Shown piece after piece: positions 1 through 11,000 of a stretch of 64,000 nt of DNA. Position 1 is the first letter of the stretch. Each line of letters begins with the position of its first letter. Source of the DNA: Callaeas wilsoni (taxonomy: Eukaryota > Chordata > Aves > Passeriformes > Callaeidae); contig VWPU01004623.1 of the NCBI GenBank assembly GCA_013398955.1, positions 124,001 through 188,000 of the forward strand. The letters run 5' to 3'. Position numbers and translations under genes: made by a program. The notes beneath the pieces are model-generated. The model had not been told where the DNA came from. It made no database searches and saw only the letters and a list, made by a program, of their open reading frames with translations.

Positions 1-1965
1 TCTACTCCGCTCTGTGATGGTTTCAAGTTAATTAACTGAGTCAGTTCATCTCCAGAAGCAAAGGTTCTGTCTATGTATCAACAAAAACAACAACAAAAAA
101 GCAAACAAAAAACCAAAACACAACAACAAAAACCCAAGAAGTTTTTAATTATTATTGTTCATAGTGCAAAATCTTGGCTTTAAAAACTAGGGAGCTGCAG
201 TATATATATATATTTTGCTGCTTATATTGTGGAAGTGAGAAAATGGAAGAAAATATTTTCATCTTACTTATGTTCACAGCAGAAAGAAGAGTAAGTCAGC
301 ATCATGGATACAACCAGCACTGCATTTCATGTTATTTGGAAGCAGATCCAAGTATTGCAAGCTATTTCCTCACAGAGTTTCTAAATACAGTCTGTTCTAA
401 ATAAACTGTTCTTGAAGAATTGTAAACTTTATTGCTAGTTTGTACTGGTATAGGAGACTCTGGCCACATCTTCACAGAGAATCATCTTCATGTTTCCAAC
501 ACTTCCATGACAATTAATATTGCCACACCCCACTGCTAGGAATAATCACGGCAAATTCTTTCTTCCTAAAGTAAGCAAATATATTTTTCTTTTCATCTTA
601 CCTCACACTCCCCTTCAAGAACAAGATATGAACTAGCTTTGATGTAGCAAAGCCAGGATTCGGTTTTTCTACTTAGCTCATCCTGAAATATATATTCTGA
701 TCCAGTACTTGACAGATTAAGAAAATGGATAAACATTGCATCTCCAGAAATATCACTACTCTGCTGGAGCAGTTGAAAAACTTTTGTTCCCATGTTGAGT
801 AAAACCAGTAGCTTTTTATGTAAAAAATAGTGGTTTGAGGCAGAGGAATTAGGGAATTTGGAGTTTTTTAGTCATACGCTAGTGTTCGCAAAGGATAACG
901 TGCCAAAGAAAACCTGATTATCTGTTCCAGGGGTTTGTTGCAGGATGAAGACAAGAAAGCAAGGCTCTGCTTTCATCTTGTAAGATATCAGCTCTACTCT
1001 TAACTAATTTCTGTTACAATAGAGTTGTGCTTGCTGTGTTTTTGTCTGGGCTACAACTTGCCCCTGCCTTGCCTGAGCTTCTAGGACACTCTGTGTTTGC
1101 ATTGCATTCTCTAGCCCTCAAAGAGGCTCCTATTATCTAGTTGAGAGTGCCAGTGAAGACAGATCCCCGCTCAGACAGAGCACACTCTTTCCCATACACC
1201 TCTCCTTCCAGATCAAGGGGAATTAAAAAACCCCAAACTCTGAGCAGGTAGTAGATGATAGATTGGTTATAATTTTCTGTTTGCTGGCCAGCAAGGCTTG
1301 GTAGTGTGAGGGAGTTAACTGTGTTATACTTCTAATAAGAGCCGTCAGCAACTCAGTGCTTCCATAGGGTGAGAAGAAGCAGGGAGAGAGAGCAACCTGT
1401 ATTTTACAGAATCTGTGAGATACTGCAGCATCCTCAGTATGATTCCTTTCACAAATTATTCTCATTTGGAGCAGAAGGAGCTTAATTTTCATAAAGGAAC
1501 AATTAAGCGGATTCTTTCTGTAAATTCTTCTGGTGTCAGAGGGGCTTTGGCACCTGAGCTGTCAAAGTGCTTCAGTACATGCTTAAGCACATCAGTTCTA
1601 GAGTTTTTAATGAAATTGTAATGGGAGGTGAAATTCAGTGATTCTGGGAACAATGTCTTGAGAGAGAATTTGACCTTTCATTCTGCATTTTTAAGTGTTT
1701 AATTTATGTTTTTTAGGAGTTGTACGGGAACAGTAAGGGAGAGAGGAGAGACCTCCTGAGGTATGTCTCCTTTTAGAGGTACAAAGGTTTGGACGGCCTT
1801 CCTATGCATCAGTGATAAAAACTGTGTCTTGAGTGCCCTGGTCTTTGAGACTGAAAGAGCAAATCCTTAGCTTGTATGCAAGGGACTGGTGGTGTTCTCA
1901 GTGCACGTATATGGAGGTGCTGGGCTATACTGTTGAAGAAACAAGAGAAGTTTTTGCATGATTAC
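1..1965. other. Left end, unassigned
   Basis: There is no exon I can support here. If the gene continues into a phosphatase part, its next exon should enter in phase 1, and I found no such exon with a family match. One minus-strand island at 602-682 has good splice sites (TATATTTCAG and GAG|GTAAGA) and an open frame starting DELSRK, but its phase does not fit exon 39 and its residues match nothing known to me. Confidence 0.5.
77..140. repeat. CAA/A-rich low-complexity stretch
   Basis: Irregular repeats of CAACAAAAA and CAAAACA on the plus strand. It may be a decayed poly(A) tail of a retroelement or plain simple repeat; no adjoining element is recognised. Confidence 0.6.
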
Positions 1966-2074
1966 TTCTAGGTAGAACAGGAATCCTGTGGGCCATAACA
2001 TCATCTTCGTTATTCCAGCTGCCTGACTCAGACTGTTGATTTTCTCTTCCGCAGCTTTCACATTCTGCACATTT
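1966..2074 (-). CDS. Possible coding exon 39: acidic pre-phosphatase-like linker
   Basis: The candidate runs from a TTACAGGTCACAG acceptor to an A|GTAATC donor, phase 0 in and 1 out. The frame reads [20 protein letters not shown], then [16 protein letters not shown]. The [11 protein letters not shown] segment recalls the acidic EITWGNDELPI stretch of PTPN13 that lies between PDZ5 and the phosphatase domain. The better-looking acceptor (GTTGTTTTACAG, exon start 2081) has the wrong phase for exon 38, so either the inner AG is used or another exon intervenes. No phosphatase exon is visible between here and the left edge. Confidence 0.4.
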
Positions 2075-5000
2075 CTGTGACCTGTAAAACAACGTTAGTT
2101 GAAGTGGCAGAAGCGTTGATAATCTGAACCATAAAAGATTTTGTGTTTAATCTATTTTTGATCACTTTTAATTTTCTTGAGCAACTATTTTCAGGAATTA
2201 GTCTGAACTCTGAAGATCATAAGTTCAAGGACTTGTAGTAGCATTTTGTCTGGAGTATTCTTTGCAAATAGAGCTACGAAAAATACTATTATCGGTATGC
2301 GATTGTCGTTGTTTTTTTCCAGAGGTAAAAAACATACTCTGAATAAAAAGCTGCTCGAAAATGACTGGAAGTAAGGTTCCTCACAGCTAGAGACCATTTT
2401 TCATGTCTGACATTTTTCTATTGCTAGCCCTGACACCTGAAAGCTTCATTTTCCTTGTCTCAGTAGCTGTGTGGAAGCTGTTTGGCAGCTCTTCCTGCAG
2501 GTGGAGCTGCATTCCAACAGACCCATGTTTCTGTCATTCGCATACCATAGCAGGACAGGGCTGGAAATATAAGAATAATTTATCCATATTATTTTCTTTT
2601 AATAATTTTACTTCATTTGAAAGATTTACCTGTCCGAAATTATATCCTTGTAGTCTTGTCCAGCCAGCTGACCTTGCAGAGGAGATTTGTCTGTACTTTC
2701 TGGCTCCTGCAGGTTTCAAGTAAGAAAAAGCTGTGAAAAGTCAGTACACAGAAACATCAAGAATATAGTTACTTTTATCGACACTCTTTCTTATTTCTGA
2801 CAGGAATGTGTCCTTCACTCAAGAAGGAAAGGGAAAATACAATAGTTTCCACTTTCAGAAGAAAGTGTGTATTGCAGTACCTAGTCAGAGTAAAAAGCCT
2901 TATCAGCTGCATTTTTAAGTTTCTGAACAATAGAACAATACAGTCTAGAGACACCTCTATGTCTCAGCATGCATGACTGAACTTTGAAAAGTTTATTATA
3001 TCCTCTCTGATCTCATAAAGAAAATGCAATCACAGGAATCATGAGTCACACTCTTCCCCTCCCAATTCTTGGCAGCAGGAAGCACCAGCATCTGAGATGG
3101 AACTGTTGGTAATAATTTCCTTTTTTTATCTTAGACACAATGATGCCAACAGTAGAAGCAGGGTGCAGCTGCTCTGCTGAAGAAGTACTCAACTAGCAGA
3201 GAAGGCAGACCTTTGATGACCCTCCATATGCAATACAAGCAACAGTATTGGTGGCTATTTTTCCATCCTAGAGAGTAATAACTAGGTTCTGCAGTTAAGT
3301 AATCATACAGGGCATCTGCTGTTAGTATGTGAAAGTAGCTTCTTCTCAGCTGTAACACTATACAGATAATTATTTAAATTTTAGTTCAAACTGGTGTTTC
3401 TTCTTATTTCACTGCTTAATATTTCAGATGACCCCAGAAAATACCCTGGCGTGCTGCACAGTATAAATTACTGAACGACCCAGAGAATCTTAATGGTAGC
3501 TCCCACTTATACCTTATTTTCTTACTTTTGTGCATGTATTTCCCCATTAGAATAGGGACATTTATAGCTGCTCATTTAAGCATGAATTCATGTACCCAGT
3601 TTCTGCACCTACTGATTATGTAGATTAGAGACTGCTATATTGATTTTTGTGTTTGATTTGCAAAGAAAAGCTATTTTACTGCTTCATTTTTACTTTTTTT
3701 TCTAGTAGCTTGTCATTTTCAAAGTCTACATCTCTGGAGTAGGTGGCAGCTGTACTCTATAAAGCACAGCATAAATAGTTTCTATTCATAGGAGACAACT
3801 AAAGGCAAGCTGCAAATAATGAAGAAGAGAGAGGTTAATGGAACCAATTCAGGAAAAACACTAAGTACATGCTTAAATTTAGGCATGTGCTGTGCTGAAC
3901 CAGATAGACTTAACCACGTTGCTTAGCACTAAATGTTTCCCTTAATACCTTGCTAACTCAGGGATCTGATAGGTAACCTGTAACCTTACTACTGTCTCTT
4001 ACTTCTCATTGATATTATTTGTTGGGTGTACTGCTTTGTCAGATCATAGAGATGACCTCATTTTCATACTACATTTCACTAGTCTCTAAAAGTTTAGTTT
4101 CAACACCCATTCCAACAGCATACTTAAAACTTCCACAAACAAGTTCCTTTTCAAGGTTTTCTCAGCTTATTTATGCCAAGGATTCTTACTATTTTTCTAG
4201 TTCAATTCTATTACTTGGATCAGAGTTGGTTTTTTGAATTTGTTTTCTAGGGGATAAGAAGACCTAAATTTCTCATGTTTACTGAGGGGTTTTGCAGTTT
4301 TAAACTTAGAAATAATAGATGTTCTGAATTTAGTGTGAAATGTCTTGCAGGATTTACTAAGATTCAAAAACATAACCATGTTTAAATTTAGATGCATTTG
4401 AATGATGAATATTAGTGGAGATAGTTGAATAGAAATCTTTTAATGTATATGGTTTTGAAATACTGAAAGAATGGTAAAATTAATAAATTATTCATTTCAG
4501 TATTATGAAGAATCAGAACAAGACTTGCATATGCAACCTTTCTTCCCTGCACCCTTTTAGCGTATGTATTATGCTATTGTATGCTCTTGTCTCAGTGGAA
4601 TCCTGACCCACTCAAATGCCAGCAGCTCACATCCCTCACATTAAACTTTTTTTCATTAAGAAGATGAGGTTCTTGCCCACATTGCAGCAAACCCATGTTG
4701 TAAACAAACATAAGAGTACATTGCCTGATAACTTGTGAAACCTTCTCCGATTTTACCTTGTTGCACATTTGTTTGGAGCCTTCTTCCTTGAAACTGAAAA
4801 CAGGCTGAGCTCGCAGGCTTTCCTCACCACTTGCTGAATACCAGAAAACAAAACCGAAATCAAATGCTTGAAAATACAGGTCCATTTCTTCTCTGCTGCT
4901 TGCACCAAAGGACTTTGACCTCAGGTGGGGCACTGAGATACAGTGCATTAAATTGGCATGGCATCTCCCTTTTGTGAATGCCTTGGAGAGTTAATACAGC

Positions 5001-8000
5001 ACAAATGCCATGTGTCACCACTGAAGAAGCCAGCATAATTCAGACTGCCAGAGGATACACTGAAGTAAAGCCCTGTATCAACAGCAGCTACCAAAAAAAC
5101 CCTGAAACTGTTTCAATCTGCCCTCCCTAACCCAGCTTATTCCTCCACAGTGCTAAGGGGAAAATACCATAGATAACTTTGCTGCCAGTACTTCTATAAT
5201 ACCATTGTGTTTTGCAGGAAAACTGTTTAAACTTCCCAGAAACTATGTAATTCATGGATGTCATGTAAGAAGAAAGTGGCAGTGTCTTCTTGACTAAGAA
5301 TACTTGAAACAAAGGCTCCAATTTGTAACCAGCAGGCCAGAAGGAGGAATTCTATATCCTTCCCATTTAAGTTTCTCCACATTATAGGAAATGTTTCAGT
5401 ATTCAAAGAAAAAGAAAGTTGAGGACTATAACTCCATAATCTATTGGTAATTTTATATCCTTGCTTCTGCTCCCAGCTCTAATTAGTATTTAATTTTTGA
5501 ATATTCAGTAGAGCAGAGCATAGAGCACAAAGTTCTTCCATAGTTAGTCATGCCTCTAAGTACTGCCTTATGCAAGATGGGTGTGCTCTCGAATGAATAA
5601 CAATAGACCTGGGAGCAGAGGCTTCTGGATTTGAGCATGATTCTGTGCTTGTTGCACAGAAGAGACAGGATCTGTCTGCCAGACAGAACAGGAGGTGTAG
5701 GGCTTCCAGGAGATAAGTAGGAGTGATGGGATGTGAAGTTTGTGGGAGAAGTATTTTAGCAACTGAGTCAAAAATGGACTGTGATTCCATCAGTGAGTTG
5801 TGTAAAATGGGGTAAAATCAGACCAACATTCATGACTTAAAAACTTAAGCTGAGTTAAAGCATCTTTGAGGGTCTTACACCTTTCTTCCTAGACTGTTCA
5901 TAGACTTAAAAATCACACTTGGGCATTCCTTCCCTGTGGTCCTATGTCGTGAGCAGTTTAGCTAAAGCTGCAAATCAGGGTGAAGAATGTGCTTGTACTT
6001 ACAGCTATGAAACGGGACTAACTGTAAAATTGACTCGTTTTGATAATACCAAAGTTGAATTAAGGCAACACATAATCCCACTTCTGTCATATGGTGAGTG
6101 GATGTAGCTGCTTACCAGGCTCTGCTTTTGTGTTTGGGGTGGAAGCTCTGTTGCTCTGGTTGCCCGAATAAGCCCAATGCAAAGCCACACTTCGGCAGAC
6201 CGTGAGTTGAACAGTGCCTTGAGCCTTGCGCAACAAATCTGTAACTGTTTGGCGTGGCAGACCAGACACAAAAGTCTCATTCACCTGAAAGATACAATGA
6301 TGTGTATTTTCAGATTCCTGTAACACAAAGCCTTTTTTTAATCACAAATCCTAGCACTAAGAAATCTTTATATAACTTCTTTGAGGTTTGTTTGTCCTCA
6401 TTTTCTCCCGTTTTTGGGAGAGTTCTCATTCTCTCCTAACTTGCTTGACCCTCTATGTCTTTATACCATGATTGCCAGCAGGACACCACAAAAGTATAGT
6501 TTGGGATAGTAAGTGGGCATTCCCCCATTCTTTAGCGAGAAGATGAAGGAGACATGGAAGTAAATGAAAACCAGAAAATCAAACAACTTTGAAACTCGTG
6601 GAGGGAGAAGAAAAAATAATTTGGGGTAACAAAAAGGATGATTTATATTAAAATGTGGCAAGGTGGCTAGGATAGTAAAATTTTAATTAAAGATTCAAAA
6701 GCCCTAATTCCAGTGCTTTTTGTTTGTGTTGATAATAGCTAACTGGCACTGTGACAGGTTCTTCCCAGTAGCCTCGTGGTTAGCTGTTACCTGCATGCTT
6801 GGTCAGTTAACTCTGGTTTCCCTGAACTTTCTCTGGAAACCTTGCTAGGCACAATTACAGTCCGGGGCAGGTGCAGTTGGCTGCTTGCTCGCTTGTTCTG
6901 GGTCTGCCTCTGCCGCAGTGTCCGACCAGCAGCTCTGGGGAAGCCCAGTCCCACAGGAGGCTGAACCCCAGGGAAGACACGGGGGCCCCAGGACAAGGCT
7001 CTGGCCGCCAGGAGCCGCGGGACAGCACTTCCTGTGCGTTACTGTGCACAGCAGCGTCAGAGTTCCAGTCTGCACCAGCGTTGTATGGAACAGATGCTCC
7101 TTATAGAGTAAGTAGAGAAAATGTAGGCCAAAGGAATGAAGAACAAACATTACCTTGAGTAAGATGTCACCAACTTGAAGTCTCCCATCTAGATCTGCAC
7201 TGCTGTCCGGGCTGATGGCTTTTATTAGGATAGCCCTGCCATTTTTTCCACCTACCAGTGCAAATCCTAGGCTTCCATTTTCTGCTTTTTCCAGCTCAAT
7301 CTTAATAATGAAGTCCTACAACAGACAAGGATGCAGTCTAAAGTGGAATTTATTCAGGGCTGTATTTTGTTGGCATTTTTATTACTGAAGATTCCCATTA
7401 TGCTTCACAGTCCTCACTGTCTGATGTGGATTATAGGATATATCCTACTCTTGAATAGATCCATAGAGCTTCCAGGGATCAAGATAACAATTGCATGTAT
7501 GTAACAGAATGAAAATAGTAAATACTTATTTTCATTCCCCTTTTAGTAATTGCTGCTGGAGAAAATAACCCCGTAAGAGCAAAGAAACATGTACTTCTGT
7601 AATCCTTTTATAATACATCAAATAAATCACCTTAATTGACAAATAAGGCATTCTTATCTTCAGCATGACAGTAATACAGTACATAGTTTATTCTCTTATT
7701 TTTTTATAATTTAAATATTAATCTTGTAGTCCCAAAATTCCCATCTCTTTTACTTTAGCACTTCATTTGCTTTTAAAATCAGCTGCTTTTTTAGGGTCAA
7801 GTACTATGTCAGAAATAGCAGCAAGCTAGAAATGTTTATGACTTGCAGCATGACTAGTTCCAATGCCACAAATATCAGCCTCAGAAATTATTTTTGCTAG
7901 TTGAACAGATAAACCATCATTGATTAAATCATGCAGAAGCAGCAGTAATAGTGATGACAATCAAAAGCAAGAAAATTGTTCCAATTTTTTTGCCAGGTTG

Positions 8001-11000
8001 GAGGTCTAATTTTAACAGACAGCTTTTTTTTTGCAAACCACAATCAAGAGAAAACTAATCTATTCACATGAAATATCAGTCCAATTTGGATAATTTCAAT
8101 TAACATTACTTTCCATGTGTTTGCACCAACAGAAGTGATGTTTGCACTTGTAAGAATTTTCAAGAATTGTATGCTGAGCATGGAAATAACTTTTTTCCCC
8201 CAACAACAATTCCTGTGTATTTAGAAATTCGTAATTTAATCATAAATAATTTTAAAAATTCATTGCTCTTGCCAAATTCAAACCATAGTGGTGCTTAATA
8301 TTGCAAAGATTTGGGGTCATTTTATTCTCTTTTGAAATGTCCATCTGAAAATTGCAGAATGAAGCGTATTAATCTCAGTTTTCAAAGACTGTTGTGGAAA
8401 ATGTTTCACAATTGCACATATTTTCCCCAGAATCCCATGCTGTGACATTCTGTGTCTTTTTCTTGTGCTACTTTTTTTCTAAGCATTGAAAAACAGCAAT
8501 AGAAGAGTCTGTCCCCAGGAAGTGCCCAGTGCATTCTTCTCTGTGAATGCTGAAGCAATTCAACACTTACAGGACACTCTACAAGTGCATTATATTCACA
8601 TTTTCAAAGAGAGGAAGAAAATACATTAAATACCACTATTGGAAAAGCCTCACTCCATATAGCTCACTTCACTTGATGAACCACCTCATACCTCGGAGTG
8701 TCACTTACTTTACATTCTGGAGAATCGGGAGTGTTCTGCTGAGCATCACAGTTTGTTTCCTCCAAATGTTTCTCTGTGAAAAAGCAACAACAATTTTTGG
8801 ATAGTTGTCCTGGTAAAATATTCTACAGTATAACTCTCAAAGTCTTATTCAGAGACATAATAAAACATTTTATATGCGAGATACAAAATAAATCCTATGG
8901 ATTTATGTGGCCTAAAACTCCTGAAATGTGAACCGCACTGTGACTTTTTACCTCCCTGTGAGCAGGTTCCAAAACAAGCTTTAAAAACTGCATGCTACAG
9001 AGACACCAGATGGACAACAGTATTGCATAAATGTTCTCTGAAATTCTTGAGGGAGGCAGGTTTTTTTATGAAGAGTTAATCTTTCCCAGGCGATGCTATT
9101 ACCACCTATAGACTTATTTTCTTTGAAAGAGAAGGCACAAAATTTTACTAATCCTAACTGAAAAGTTCCTTACCATGTTGATGCAGCAGATGCTGTTCCT
9201 GGGAGTTGAGGTTTTCATTTGACAAAGAAATATTGGCTTTCTCTGTTTCAGCCGGTGGCCCTAAAAACATACACATATGTTTGTCCTGACAGGCCTCCTG
9301 CTAAACGTCATGTACACATGGAATGTAAACTCTGTGCTCAGGTTATTAAACAAAGCATCAATATCCAATATTGGTACTATATGAAGCAGTGTAAGATCAC
9401 TGCATCATGAAGTTTGTCAACTTGCACAGAGATATAAACATTTCAGGCATGAATTGCAGAGATATTGCATCTCAGCCATTGCTATTTTAAAAATTGTAAC
9501 AACAGAGATCAGACTGAGTCATTCTAGACATGTGGAAATGATCAGGCAGATGAAGGAACACTCCCACCTCTACCCAGCCCCCCCCCAGTTTTGTGGTTTT
9601 GCTTTATTGTGTTTTGATGATCTTAGCTGTCTTCCACAAAGTACTCTTAATGTGTGAATTATGGAAAATAAAGAATGTCCTGTAGTTTAAAAAGAAGCTA
9701 CCTGTTGCAATTGCAATTTTAGTATGTGTTCTTGTAAATAAGACAGCCTGTAAAAATGAAGGCTTGCTTTCTTAATAACAAATTATTACAGATTTATCTA
9801 TAAATCTGTCTGTGATGCTAGCAAATGGCACACCAAATATGAAATTACTATAGATTTTTAAAAGTGCCTATAAAAGGGAGGAATCATAGAATCACAGAGC
9901 AGTTAGGGTTGGAAAGGACCTTAAAGATCATCTAGTTCCCGCTCTCAGCTATGAGCAGGGACACCTTTCACTAGACCAGTTTGCTCAAAGCCCCATCCAG
10001 CCTGGACCTGAAGATTTTTGAGGATGAGAGATCCACAACTTCTCTGGGCAACCTGTTCCAGTGTCTCACCACCTTCACAGTAAAAAATTTCTCCCTACTA
10101 TTTTAACCTGCCCTCTTTCGGTTTGATGCCATTGCCCCTTGTCCTATCACTACATGCCTTTGTCAGAAGTCCCTCTTCAGTACCCCTGTGGTACTGGAAG
10201 TTGCTGTAAGGTCTCCTTGGAGTCTTCTCTTCTCTTGTCCAGGCTGAACAACTCCAGCTCTCCCAGCCTGTCTTCATAGGAGAGGTGCTGCAGCCCTCTG
10301 AGCATCTTTATGGCCTCCTCTTTAAATTGCTCCAACAGCTCCATGTGCTTTTTATGCTGGGGACCCCAGAGCTGGATGCAGCTCTCCACATTGGGTCTCA
10401 CAGAGTAGAGGGGCAGAATCCCCTCCCTCAACCTGATGGCCACACTGCTTTTGGTGCAGACAAGGATATGAATTCTGGGCTATGATTTCACATTGCTCAG
10501 TCATGTTGAGCTTGTCATCAACCAATACCTTCAAGTCCTTCTCAGGGCTGGTCTCAGTCCATTCTCTGCCCAGCCTGTGTTTATGCTTGGGATTGCTCCG
10601 ACCCATGTGCAGGACCTTACACATCTTGTTTTATAGGAGAGGCAGGTAACTGTGCCAGTATAGGGTTCATGACTCTATCAGAGGTGGATCAGGTCTGGTT
10701 ACCTATTTAAGGTGTCTTGAGAAGTCTTGGAATCTGCAAAGCTCACCCAAGGCTGTGTAAGCACAGTGCTACTGGGATACACATTTGCTGTGCTTTAGTT
10801 CTATTGCGTTAACTGGGAGTACACATAGCTTTATCCATATCTTGCAGAAAATCGCTTCAGTTTATAGTAACAAACACATGGCTGCATGTGATAAAGTAGG
10901 AAACCTGTAATTAACTTGACTTGGAATAAGTTCTTCGGGTAACCATATGCCAGTATTCAGATGAGTGTAGGCATGTGAACAGTTGTGGTCCACGGTTACT

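Noticed and set aside
602..682. Minus-strand island with good splice sites, open frame DELSRK onwards
   Set aside because: It is in phase 0 while the preceding candidate exon ends in phase 1, and the residues do not resemble the phosphatase-proximal region of PTPN13 or PTPN20.
1700..1860. Minus-strand open stretch after a CTCTTTCAG acceptor, phase-compatible with exon 39
   Set aside because: It has no convincing donor and ends in a stop. The residues match no family member I know.
4592..4948. 118-codon minus-strand frame as an intact exon
   Set aside because: Only 4757-4833 lies between good splice sites in the needed phase. The outer parts match nothing and extend through the donor and acceptor.
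1..6000. Search for a tyrosine phosphatase domain (HCSAGxGR, WPD, KNRY motifs)
   Set aside because: None of these motifs was found in the minus-strand translations I examined, so the phosphatase, if any, is outside the window.
10177..10624. Two overlapping minus-strand frames as a host gene
   Set aside because: They are broken pieces of CR1 reverse transcriptase, not a cellular gene.
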